Shown here: positions 1 through 7,711 of the stretch, in pieces
Numbering within the stretch: position 1 is the stretch's first letter
Layout of the letters: every line of letters starts with the position of its first letter
NCBI GenBank assembly: GCA_004552725.1
Contig: SFNM01000003.1
Coordinates: 1-51,235, forward strand
Length of the DNA stretch: 51,235 bases
Direction: 5' to 3'
DNA from: Bacteroidales bacterium
Lineage (GTDB): Bacteria; Bacteroidota; Bacteroidia; Bacteroidales; Muribaculaceae
Notes under the pieces: generated by a model
The model's input: the letters and a program-made list of their open reading frames with translations, nothing else
The model's database searches: none
Told to the model about the DNA's origin: nothing
Made by a program: the position numbers and the translations under genes

Positions 1-251
1 TAAATGAGCCAATAAACGAGCCAATAAATGAGCCAATAAATGAGCCAATAAATGATCGTGAAATCAGTGTATTACGTATAATAAAAGGTAGTCCTTATTT
101 GAAAAGAGAAGACTTAGCTAAAAAAGCAAATATATCATTAGCAACACTTAAAAGAGTCTTATACGAATTGCGCAAGAAAGGATTTCTTACGCGAACAGGA
201 AGCAACAAACGCGGCCAATGGCTTATTCTGAAAGGACCTAAAGAATTATAA
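1..251 (+). CDS. 3' end of a winged-helix (AlbA_2/RecG-like ATP-binding type) protein
   Basis: The gene enters from the left edge and is read in the frame whose first full codon is at 3; TAA is at 249-251. It begins inside a tetrapeptide repeat (NEPI, at least four copies) and then shows a compact winged helix: REISVLRIIKGSPYLKRED, then a helix-turn-helix around LAKKANISLATLKRVLYELR, then a wing with KRGQWLIL. Bacteroidales proteins with an AlbA_2 putative DNA-binding domain and an HATPase-like domain often end in this way, with a short polar repeat linker before the winged helix, so I infer that family. The N-terminal domains lie outside the window. The segment is clearly more AT-rich than the genes that follow. 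Confidence 0.6.
   Translation, partial: NEPINEPINEPINEPINDREISVLRIIKGSPYLKREDLAKKANISLATLKRVLYELRKKGFLTRTGSNKRGQWLILKGPKEL
3..53 (+). repeat. 12-bp in-frame tandem repeat encoding NEPI
   Basis: Four copies of aatgagccaata (the second copy has aac for aat) lie head to tail at 3-50, plus a partial fifth at 51-53; the array probably continues to the left of the window. Each unit is exactly four codons, so copy-number change would alter linker length without breaking the frame. Confidence 0.9.
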
Positions 252-314
252 TCGGGAAGGCTGCGCAAATTCCTTGGCAAGTGCTGAGTGGAAACTATCA
301 AAAAATTTAGGCAA

Positions 315-1544
315 ATGAATGTAGTACTTGTAAATCATAGCGACACGTTGGGCGGAGCGTCGGTGGTGACCTTCCGTCTGATGGAGGCGTTGCGTCTGCA
401 TGGCATCGACGCACACATGTTGGTGCGCGATAATCAAACTGATTGTCCGTGGGTGACATGTGCCGCATCGCGCTGGCGCGCTCATATACCATTTTATAAG
501 GAGCACGCGCGCATATTCTTGGGCAACGGTTTGTCGCGAGCGGACCTATTCAAGGTGTCGATAGCCACCGACGGGCTGTCGCTGAGCAATCATCCGATGA
601 TAAAGCAGGCGGATGTGGTAGTTCTCAACTGGGTGAACCAAGGGTATCTGTCGCTGAAAGAGATACGACGCATTGCGGCCATCAAGCCGGTGGCGTGGGT
701 GATGCACGATATGTGGAACCTCACCGGCATCTGCCATCATGCGGGGGAATGTGACCGCTACACAGATGCTTGTCACCACTGTCCGCTATTGCACACCGGT
801 GCATCGGCTCGCGACCTTTCGGCCACCACCTTCCGCCGCAAGCAGCGGCTGTATGAGCGTACCGACATACGCTTTGTGGCGGTAAGTAATTGGTTGGCGG
901 AGAAGGCACGTAATAGTGCATTGCTACGCAATCAACGCGTAAACGTAATCCACAATCCCTTTGACATCGACGGTCTGCGACCTACAAATCCGTTGAGTCG
1001 CGGAGCGCTCGGTCTGCCGGAGAATGTGCCATTGGTGGTTTTGTGCGCCGCGCGGCTCGATGACCCCATCAAGTGTTTCGACAAGGCGATTGATGCGCTC
1101 AACGGCATCACGGACACCAAAGCCGTGGCAGTGCTTATAGGCGAACTGCGCGACCATTCGCTATTGTCGCACATCCGGTTGCCATTTCGCCATTTGGGCC
1201 CGATATACGACAACCGCCGCCTGCGCTCGGTATTCTCGCACGCGTCGGCAGTGCTCTCCACCTCAAGTTTCGAGTCGTTCGGTGCCACATTGCTCGAAGG
1301 GCAAGCCGTGGGTGCCACGCCGGTGGCGCCGGTGCATGATGGCCGAGGCGATATCATCACCGACGGAGAGAGCGGATATGCCTTTGGGCCGGAACGCAGT
1401 GCCGCCGAAGCGCTACGGATGGCCATCAATGAGCCTATCGCAGCGGAGACGCTTCGTGAAGCGGCCTCGCGCTACTCATATCGTTCGGTAGCATCGGCAT
1501 ACGCCAAATTATTTGCCGAAATGGTTGATAATTTCCAATTATAA
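315..1544 (+). CDS. Glycosyltransferase family 4
   Basis: About 409 residues with the GT-B layout. The N-terminal domain opens with a beta strand and a glycine loop (HSDTLGGASVVTFRLMEAL). The C-terminal domain has the GT4 E-x7-E signature in FESFGATLLEGQ (E320 and E328 counted from this start). Around residue 140 there is a Cys/His cluster, GICHHAGECDRYTDACHHCP, of the kind seen in a subset of exopolysaccharide GT4 enzymes. It should transfer a sugar from a nucleotide donor during envelope glycan synthesis; donor and acceptor cannot be read. I chose ATG at 315 over the in-frame GTG at 288 because MNVVLVNHSD begins the Rossmann strand directly. It heads a three-gene operon: the acyltransferase starts 2 bp after its stop. 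No TAnnTTTG promoter is evident upstream. Confidence 0.85.
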   Translation: MNVVLVNHSDTLGGASVVTFRLMEALRLHGIDAHMLVRDNQTDCPWVTCAASRWRAHIPFYKEHARIFLGNGLSRADLFKVSIATDGLSLSNHPMIKQADVVVLNWVNQGYLSLKEIRRIAAIKPVAWVMHDMWNLTGICHHAGECDRYTDACHHCPLLHTGASARDLSATTFRRKQRLYERTDIRFVAVSNWLAEKARNSALLRNQRVNVIHNPFDIDGLRPTNPLSRGALGLPENVPLVVLCAARLDDPIKCFDKAIDALNGITDTKAVAVLIGELRDHSLLSHIRLPFRHLGPIYDNRRLRSVFSHASAVLSTSSFESFGATLLEGQAVGATPVAPVHDGRGDIITDGESGYAFGPERSAAEALRMAINEPIAAETLREAASRYSYRSVASAYAKLFAEMVDNFQL

Positions 1545-1546
1545 TT

Positions 1547-2530
1547 ATGGTAGACAAGCCGCGGATAGAATTTATCGACTTGGCCAAGGGAGTGTGTATT
1601 CTTTTGGTGATTTTGGGTCATTGTAATGTCGATATTCACTTGCCGATGCTCGGAGCGGTGCGAATGCCGTTATATTTCATTTTGTCGGGCTTGTTTTTCA
1701 AGGATTATGGTGGCTGGCTACAGTTTGCGTTGCGCAAAACCAATAAAATATTGGTACCATTTGCATTTTTCTACTTGGTGAGTTATGCATTGTTCTACCT
1801 TATCGGGCCGGCGTGGCCCGAGTACATAGTTGCGGGCAAGGCACAAGGGATATGCGATGTGTGGATGTCGCGCCAATACTTCAACGGGCCGTTATGGTTC
1901 TTGATTTGCTTGTTTTGGACAAACCTAATCTTCTGTGCTATAGCCGTTTACTTACGCAAATGGTGGTTGCAAGCCGGAGCCGTGGTGGTTTTAGGCGTTA
2001 TAGGACTATATATCGGCGACAAGCACATAATGTTGCCATGTATGGTCGACGCATCGCTGTCGGCGCTGCCGTTCTTTTATTTGGGATACATGCTGAAGCA
2101 GACACCCATTCTGTTTCCGGGGCGTTTCGACCGCTGGTGCTTGCCGGTTGCCGCCGCACTCTTGGCAGGGGCGTGGTATGTGAGCGAGATGAGCAATCAC
2201 GCATACGTGTCGTTTCACTACAATCGCGCCGTTGGCTCGGTGTGGGCATGCTACGCGATAGCCATATCCGGGGTGATGGGTATTCTGCTGCTATGCAAAT
2301 CGATAGGTCGGTTGCCGTGGGTTAGTTACATTGGTCGCTATTCCATCATCGCCTTGTGCACGCATCATATCATCTATCGCCCGCTGGCATTGGTAATCGA
2401 GCAGCCATGGGTAGTAGCCGGCATCACCTTAGCCATGGTGACAGCCGCTATACCGCTATGTATCAAATATATACCCAAATTTACCGCTCAAAAAGATTTG
2501 ATAAAACCATTTAAAATCAATAGTCAATGA
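1547..2530 (+). CDS. Membrane acyltransferase (acyltransferase_3 family)
   Basis: 327 residues, almost entirely hydrophobic helices, around ten by eye. It opens with the family hallmark RIEFIDLAKGVCILLVILGH, whose histidine (H25) sits at the end of the first helix, as in OafA/WecH-type integral membrane acyltransferases. These enzymes O-acetylate sugars of lipopolysaccharide or exported polysaccharide. The ATG is 2 bp after the GT4 stop, and its TGA overlaps the ATG of the esterase (ATGA), so the three genes are translationally coupled. It probably decorates the glycan built by the preceding enzyme. The acyl group and sugar are not determinable from sequence. Confidence 0.85.
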   Translation: MVDKPRIEFIDLAKGVCILLVILGHCNVDIHLPMLGAVRMPLYFILSGLFFKDYGGWLQFALRKTNKILVPFAFFYLVSYALFYLIGPAWPEYIVAGKAQGICDVWMSRQYFNGPLWFLICLFWTNLIFCAIAVYLRKWWLQAGAVVVLGVIGLYIGDKHIMLPCMVDASLSALPFFYLGYMLKQTPILFPGRFDRWCLPVAAALLAGAWYVSEMSNHAYVSFHYNRAVGSVWACYAIAISGVMGILLLCKSIGRLPWVSYIGRYSIIALCTHHIIYRPLALVIEQPWVVAGITLAMVTAAIPLCIKYIPKFTAQKDLIKPFKINSQ

Positions 2531-3591
2531 AACAATTATTAGCCATGTGCCTGATGGTGGGCGCCATGCTCAGTGGCACGGCTCAGACCGTAGTCGATGC
2601 CGACGATGCGCGTATTCTATATTCGGGACGCATCAACTTCTCCAATCCCAAAAGCCCGCTGTTTGTATATCCGGCCGTGCAAATCGGCGTCGACTTCCAC
2701 GGCACCGGCATAGCCATGAGGGCCAAGCCCGGTTGCGGATACTTTATGGTGACACTCGACCGTGAAGAGCCGTTCAAAGTGAGTTTTATGGATGAAGACT
2801 CGGTGGTGACGCTCGCCACCGGACTCAAAGAAGGCAATCACTCGGTGAAAGTGATGCTCGCCACCGAAGGATTTGAATTGCGACCTGAATTTCACGGGTT
2901 CGTACTTGAAGGCAACGGATACTTGCTTGCCAAGCCTGCAGCGCTGTCGCGTCGTATAGAGTTCATCGGCAATTCCATCACTTGCGGCTACGGGAGCGAG
3001 GCTGCAAGCCAACACGAGCACTATTCGCTTGAGAACTCCAACCACTACTATTCCTACGCCGCTATCTTGGCACGCGAATTGTATGCGGAAGAAGTGTGCA
3101 CAGCACGCTCGGGCATCGGCCTTTACCGCAACTACAAGGGCAAATTCCCCGGCCAAACGATGGAAAATTGGTATGACTACACTTGCATCTACGACTCCAC
3201 GGAGGTGTGGGATGCGGCGCGCTTCCGTCCGGATGTAATCTGCGTGAACTTAGGCACTAACGACCTCTCAACCGCCGGCTATGATATTGAAGTATATGCA
3301 GAGTCGTACCGCAAGTTTATACGCCATCTTGCCGACCTCCAGCCGCAAGCCGAGATAGTAATTCTCACCAGCCAAATGCTCTTCGGCAACGCACGCCAAA
3401 TCCAAATCGACACGTTGCAACAAATATACCAACAACTTAAGGCGGAAGGGCTTAAGGTGCACTTCCAAGTGCTTCGCACCCAGGACCCGGCCAAAGGCTA
3501 CGGTGCCGACTGGCATCCGTCGAAGGCGCAAAATCGCCAAACCGCCGACGAACTGTTGCCCTTGCTCCAACAACTCCTCTATCCGAACTAA
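2527..3591 (+). CDS. Secreted SGNH/GDSL esterase, carbohydrate esterase family 2 type
   Basis: 354 residues with a cleavable signal peptide (about residues 1-19, ending SGTAQ). Residues 20-135 look like the small beta-sandwich that precedes the catalytic domain in CE2 esterases. The SGNH fold follows: block I IEFIGNSITCGYG with nucleophile S150, block III VNLGTND near 240-246, and block V DWHPSKAQN with D328 and H330. CE2 enzymes remove O-acetyl groups from polysaccharides. The gene starts inside the stop of the acyltransferase (ATGA overlap), so a probable O-acetyl adder and remover are co-expressed. It ends 18 bp before a perfect hairpin. Confidence 0.85.
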   Translation: MKQLLAMCLMVGAMLSGTAQTVVDADDARILYSGRINFSNPKSPLFVYPAVQIGVDFHGTGIAMRAKPGCGYFMVTLDREEPFKVSFMDEDSVVTLATGLKEGNHSVKVMLATEGFELRPEFHGFVLEGNGYLLAKPAALSRRIEFIGNSITCGYGSEAASQHEHYSLENSNHYYSYAAILARELYAEEVCTARSGIGLYRNYKGKFPGQTMENWYDYTCIYDSTEVWDAARFRPDVICVNLGTNDLSTAGYDIEVYAESYRKFIRHLADLQPQAEIVILTSQMLFGNARQIQIDTLQQIYQQLKAEGLKVHFQVLRTQDPAKGYGADWHPSKAQNRQTADELLPLLQQLLYPN

Positions 3592-3608
3592 CGAAAGCCT
3601 ATATACTG

Positions 3609-3642
3609 ACAAAGCGGGCGCCCGGTGTGGCGCCCGCTTTGT
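3609..3642. terminator. Bidirectional hairpin terminator
   Basis: A perfect 14-bp inverted repeat (arms 3609-3622 and 3629-3642) with a 6-nt loop lies between the convergent esterase and sorting-tail genes. It can stop both transcripts. There is no long T-tract. A close relative of this hairpin recurs at 5778-5798. Confidence 0.8.
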
Positions 3643-3660
3643 TATGAGTGGGATTGGGAA

Positions 3661-5703
3661 TTAGAAGCGGATTTTGGTGGCGGTAGTGCCTTGGCGTTGG
3701 ATATAGATTTGGCCATGGGCGGGTGTTATAACCGCTCTGCCGTTGACGTCGTAATAGCGCGAAGGAGCATCCGGTATGAAAAGCATGTCGGACACGGAAG
3801 CCGGTAGCGGCACATCAACAGCGTTTGAGGGAAGGGCTCGCAATGTGGTGCGCGGAGTGATGCGGGCAGCACTCACTAAATAAGCGAAGCAACGGGCGAC
3901 CGGGCGGTCGGCAATTTCGAAGGATTGCGAGGTGGCATCGGCCGGAGTTTGTCGCACTGCGTAGGGAATAGCCACTTGCGCGCCTGGGGCTATGGTGATT
4001 GATGCGTTGAAATGGCTAAACATAAGGTAGCCGGGTTGGTTGGTGTACACTACTATGTAACTTTGAGCGGAAGTTGGCGGCAAGGTGACGGAGACTTCAG
4101 TCAGTTGGTCGGAGATGTCAACTTTGACGTATTGGTCGATGTTATAGCGGCCATTTTCGTATTGTGCGGTGCACACGTAGGCGTGCGACACATTGGAGCC
4201 GACTGCGCCAAAACTGATAGCAATCTCTCCGCCGCTAAGGTCGATTTCGGGTGAGATGAGGAAAGAAGTACCAAACAAGCCCTGTGCTGTGTTGTCAAGA
4301 CCAATCAAGCCCTTAGCCGAAGCGGCCAGAGGCATAATCGACCAATAGCAGAACTCATCGTCGGTGAAAGTGTGGGTATCGAAAAGGGCTTGGGGAGTAG
4401 ATGTTTTGCCCGGTGTGGCGGAGAAATCGCCGTGTGCTATATCTATCATGGCGCCTTGCTCCGACGAGTAAGTGCAGAAAAGGTCGACAAAGTAAGCATT
4501 GGCCCACTGCGAGCCTTGCCAATTGGCAGTGAAGCCCTTGGCGGAGAGATCCGACGGATCCAAAGCCACTGCCGACTCGATTCGTTCGGGAAGCACGGCA
4601 ATATAGTCGGAGCGAGTAGACTCCACACCGAATTGGTCGACGGCTTGCACTGTATAGTAGTAAGTGGAGTCGGGGTCGAGTCCTATGTTCTCAATGTGCA
4701 ACGATGAAGCGCCTTCGGGAGCAGTAAGTGTGCCGCGCTGACGATAAATCCAGTCAGCGAAGCCCTTGTCCCATTGGTCGACATAAATCGACACATTGTA
4801 GGATTTTGCCTTTGCATCGGGCTGCCAGTTGGCGGTGAAACTATCGCCGTCGAAGTCGGAACAGGGTAGCGCTTTTATTTCATCAATTTCGGAGCAGAGG
4901 TCAATCCAATTGGAGAGGGCAGATTCGCGGCCATCGGCCACGCACGACACTTGATATCCATAATTGCTTTTGCGGTCGAGGTTGTTCAGAAAAAATTCAG
5001 TGGAAGTAAGGCCACGATACACTTGTTGGATTTCAAATTCCCAGGTAACAGTGCTGAGGCAATAGAAATACAAGTTGTAAGAATCGGCTTCGGGCACCGG
5101 CTCCCAGCGAGCAAGAGCGGAGGTATAGTTGTAAGCCACGCAAGGCAAGGCCTTGGGTGCGGGAAGGCCTTCAACCACCACTCGCACATCGTCGATAAGC
5201 GCGTTCATAGCCTGAAACTGCACAATTTCAGAGTCTTCGCCCAAAACGGTAGTGAACGACAGTTCTTGCCAGGATGTTCCCAAAGGAAATGAATAGAAAC
5301 TTTTGAAATTAGGTGCGCCGTAGGAAGTATTTCCAGCCATAAGCGTGGTGGTGCCGGAGAAGGCGCGAGCGCGGAAGTAGACAGTGGCGCACCCACTGTT
5401 GGCCGAGAGGTCAAGCGACGGTGTTTGCAGATAATGGAATGTGTCGGAATTAAAATAGACACATCCTCCTGCTTGATACACGCCATCGCCTTCCCAACCG
5501 GGATCGTTGGTATACTGCGAGTCAATCACGGGAGGATATGTAGGGGCATAAATCTGCACAGACATTTCCGGGAAGTCCTCACTTCCGGCAGTCATACTGC
5601 TAAAATCTTCATTTACAAGAACATCGCCAAGCGACGGCACATTCTCAGCAGCCATAGCAGCCAGGCTCAAGAATAGACAAATTGTGATAAAAACCTGTTT
5701 CAT
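3661..5703 (-). CDS. Secreted multi-domain protein with fibronectin-III-like modules and C-terminal sorting-type tail
   Basis: 680 residues. Signal peptide MKQVFITICLFLSLAAMA. Next is a jelly-roll-like module (NEDFSSMTAGSEDFPE onward, the choice-of-anchor J look), then at least three fibronectin III-like modules recognisable by LPC...ARWEPVPEADSYNLY (about 185), FTANWQPDAKAKSYNV (about 290) and FTANWQGSQWANAYFV (about 390). A second jelly-roll-like segment follows. The protein ends in a short tail with YYDVNGRAVITPAHGQIYI and a basic end, a common Bacteroidales C-terminal anchor or T9SS-like tail. No catalytic motif is visible; a cell-surface binding or adhesin role is inference. It has its own promoter upstream (5728-5759). 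The last 20 or so codons and the terminator are near-identical to those behind the next gene upstream. Confidence 0.8.
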   Translation of the reverse strand: MKQVFITICLFLSLAAMAAENVPSLGDVLVNEDFSSMTAGSEDFPEMSVQIYAPTYPPVIDSQYTNDPGWEGDGVYQAGGCVYFNSDTFHYLQTPSLDLSANSGCATVYFRARAFSGTTTLMAGNTSYGAPNFKSFYSFPLGTSWQELSFTTVLGEDSEIVQFQAMNALIDDVRVVVEGLPAPKALPCVAYNYTSALARWEPVPEADSYNLYFYCLSTVTWEFEIQQVYRGLTSTEFFLNNLDRKSNYGYQVSCVADGRESALSNWIDLCSEIDEIKALPCSDFDGDSFTANWQPDAKAKSYNVSIYVDQWDKGFADWIYRQRGTLTAPEGASSLHIENIGLDPDSTYYYTVQAVDQFGVESTRSDYIAVLPERIESAVALDPSDLSAKGFTANWQGSQWANAYFVDLFCTYSSEQGAMIDIAHGDFSATPGKTSTPQALFDTHTFTDDEFCYWSIMPLAASAKGLIGLDNTAQGLFGTSFLISPEIDLSGGEIAISFGAVGSNVSHAYVCTAQYENGRYNIDQYVKVDISDQLTEVSVTLPPTSAQSYIVVYTNQPGYLMFSHFNASITIAPGAQVAIPYAVRQTPADATSQSFEIADRPVARCFAYLVSAARITPRTTLRALPSNAVDVPLPASVSDMLFIPDAPSRYYDVNGRAVITPAHGQIYIQRQGTTATKIRF

Positions 5704-5727
5704 TATTGCAATAAGTTAAACAATGCG

Positions 5728-5759
5728 CAAATGTAGGAAAAAAAATCCATTCGTGCAAT
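5728..5759 (-). promoter_or_regulatory. Bacteroidetes-type promoter for the 3661-5703 gene
   Basis: On the minus strand, TACATTTG (complement of 5728-5735) matches the -7 box TAnnTTTG. An ATTG -33 element lies at 5756-5759 with a 20-bp spacer. It sits about 25 bp upstream of the start codon. Confidence 0.7.
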
Positions 5760-5777
5760 AGCGTAAATAAATCAAGA

Positions 5778-5798
5778 GGGCGCCCGGTGTGGGCGCCC
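5778..5798. terminator. Hairpin after the frameshifted Omp28-like gene
   Basis: Two copies of the palindromic octamer gggcgccc (5778-5785 and 5791-5798) flank the loop ggtgt. The hairpin lies just past the stop of the detached tail reading frame (5824-5826), so it is probably the original terminator of that gene. It is a sister of the hairpin at 3609-3642. Confidence 0.7.
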
Positions 5799-5823
5799 GC
5801 TTTGTTATGAGTGGGATTGGGAA

Positions 5824-5944
5824 TTAGAAGCGGATTTTGGTGGCGGTGTTGCCTTGGCGTTGGATGTAGATTTGGCCTTGGGCGGGATTAGCCACGCGGA
5901 TGCCTTGGAGGTTGTAGTATTCTACGGGAGCGTCGGCGGGTTGG
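5824..5944 (-). pseudogene. Out-of-frame C-terminal sorting-type tail of the upstream Omp28-like gene
   Basis: Past the TGA of the 585-residue ORF, another minus-strand frame runs without a stop to TAA at 5824-5826. It reads DQPADAPVEYYNLQGIRV, then ANPAQGQIYIQRQG and a basic end. This is a complete tail of the same kind as that ending the neighbouring gene, but with no start codon of its own. A +1 shift near 5945-5975 (loss of one base, gain of two, or reading past CGT TGA C) would join it to the ORF. So the tail was almost certainly part of that protein and is now separated by an indel, a recoding site or an assembly error. Confidence 0.75.
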
Positions 5945-7702
5945 TCAACGATTAGTGTTAACAAGGTAAACCACCAAGTTGATTTTGTCCTTGTCTTTGA
6001 TGTTGGTGGCGAGCTTGAGGGCGTAGTCGTGGGTGTACTCTTGGCCTGCGACGATAGTGCCGGGCACGGAGTTGAGGATGCCGTTGTAGGAGTTGAGTTG
6101 GCGAGCCACGTCGTTGTACATGGTCGAAGCGGGGTTTGGCTTGCTTTCCCAGCCGCCTACTTCTTCATCTTCGCCGCTGTAGTAGTTGGTTTGGTTGTAG
6201 GGGCCAACATTGTCTTCGGTGATGCCGTAAGCGAGGCGGTAGATGCTCTTTTCGCTGTTGTCGTCGAAGCAGAAAGCGAAGGTGGTGTGGATGTTGAGTG
6301 CGGAACGGTCGTCGGAGAACTCGGCGGTGGCGCTAACGGTAGCGAGACCGGGCACGCGGCGCACCATTTCGTAGTATTCCAACACTTCTTCGTAAGGGAA
6401 GGGATATACATCTACTGAGCGGTTGAGCAGAGCGGAGGGCACGCCGCTATTTGCGATGAGGCTGAAGACTTTGCTGTAGGTAGAAGCATACATGGGGTCG
6501 TCTTTGATAGAAGCACCGTGAACGCCCACGGGAATGAATTCGCCGTCGGGGAAGTTCTCGCGGATGGCTTCCATAGTAACGATGCCGGCGGGGCAGTAGC
6601 CGCACCAGACGCCGGTGGCTTCTTCGATAACAACGTTGCGCACGTAGGTTTTGCCTTCGGGGAGTACCACGGTTTGGCAGGTGAGTTCGGGTGCGAGACT
6701 GTTGTTAGCTACGCCGTTGACCTTGGTCACTTTGAAAGTAACGTTGATGGGGGTGGAGGAAGCGGTGGCATAGGTGAGGCCGGTAACTTGGAAGATGGTT
6801 TCTTGGTTGAAGCGGAATTCACCGGGGATTTCGTAATTGAGGGTTTCAGGCTCGTTATCACCAACGGTTACTTCGTATTCGAAGGAGGTGATGGGGTTGG
6901 CGGCAGAGTTTTTGAGCATCAGGGACAGGTCGAAGGGCTTGTTTTGCTCCACAGCGGGGTCGATGGCGTAGTTGGTAACGTCCATAGAGTTGGTGGGGAG
7001 GTTAGAGCCGGAGAGGCCTGCGCCGATGCACACGAATCCGAACATGCCGGAGATGTTGTCCCAGGTGAGGGTGGTAGTGTTGCCGTAAGCTACCCAACCG
7101 GCTTCATCGCCGGCGTGGCCGGTGTAGTCAACGATGATGGGGCTGTCGGCTTCGTCGTTAATGAGGAATTTGACATAAACGTAGAACTCTTTGCCGGCTT
7201 CGATGGTGTAGGGAGTGGCGAGTTCGGCTTTGACTTTTGTGAAAACGGTTTCGGGCAGGCCGGTGAATTCTTCGGTGTAGAAGGGAGTGCCTTGGAGGTC
7301 GTAGGTGAGGCAAACGGTCACGCGTTTGATGTGGTTCTTTTCGTCATTGCCGTTGTAAGAGGTGTAGAAGGTGACGTAGTCCACTTGGTTGCCGGCATAT
7401 TTTGTGGCTTCGTCGGCGGTGAATTGGAAACCGTAAGCCTGAGTCATACCGACGGTTTGGCCGTTGAAACCGAGGGCGGTGTAGGGCTCGCCGGCGAGCA
7501 TATATTCCATAGAGAGGGTTTCGTCGGCGCGCGAGGGTCCGAAGTGTACGGCGGGACCTACTTCGATGGTTCCTGCCGGAGCGTCGGCTTGCCAGTTTTG
7601 GTGGAAGCCAAGGGGCGATTTAGGAGCGACTACATTGCCGCTGATGGCTTGGGCGGCCAAAGCGATAGCGGCACAAGCTAACGAGAGTATTGCTTTTTTC
7701 AT
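5945..7702 (-). CDS. Omp28-related thioredoxin-fold secreted protein (tail lost by frameshift)
   Basis: 585 residues with a signal peptide (about 1-20). The first 340 residues are beta-rich with no recognised catalytic motif. From about 355 comes an Omp28-type thioredoxin fold, VVIEEATGVWCGYCPAG with the CxxC pair C367/C370, then VGVHGASIKDDPMY and SGVPSALLNR carrying the cis-proline-like segment. Such proteins are exported Bacteroidetes proteins whose CxxC suggests thiol-disulfide chemistry; substrates are unknown. The ORF stops with VVYLVNTNR, abruptly and without a tail, while a perfect tail lies out of frame just downstream. It is the last gene of a run with the small Cys protein, the lipoprotein, the DUF6029 barrel and the TlpA-like protein; the gap to the previous gene is 9 bp. 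Confidence 0.8.
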   Translation of the reverse strand: MKKAILSLACAAIALAAQAISGNVVAPKSPLGFHQNWQADAPAGTIEVGPAVHFGPSRADETLSMEYMLAGEPYTALGFNGQTVGMTQAYGFQFTADEATKYAGNQVDYVTFYTSYNGNDEKNHIKRVTVCLTYDLQGTPFYTEEFTGLPETVFTKVKAELATPYTIEAGKEFYVYVKFLINDEADSPIIVDYTGHAGDEAGWVAYGNTTTLTWDNISGMFGFVCIGAGLSGSNLPTNSMDVTNYAIDPAVEQNKPFDLSLMLKNSAANPITSFEYEVTVGDNEPETLNYEIPGEFRFNQETIFQVTGLTYATASSTPINVTFKVTKVNGVANNSLAPELTCQTVVLPEGKTYVRNVVIEEATGVWCGYCPAGIVTMEAIRENFPDGEFIPVGVHGASIKDDPMYASTYSKVFSLIANSGVPSALLNRSVDVYPFPYEEVLEYYEMVRRVPGLATVSATAEFSDDRSALNIHTTFAFCFDDNSEKSIYRLAYGITEDNVGPYNQTNYYSGEDEEVGGWESKPNPASTMYNDVARQLNSYNGILNSVPGTIVAGQEYTHDYALKLATNIKDKDKINLVVYLVNTNR

Positions 7703-7711
7703 AGGTCTATT

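Noticed and set aside
6518..7681. Long open frame (387 codons) on the plus strand opposite the Omp28-like gene
   Set aside because: It is a by-product of C-ending codons on the real strand: low-complexity Gly/Val/Glu-rich sequence, no domain, no promoter or operon context.
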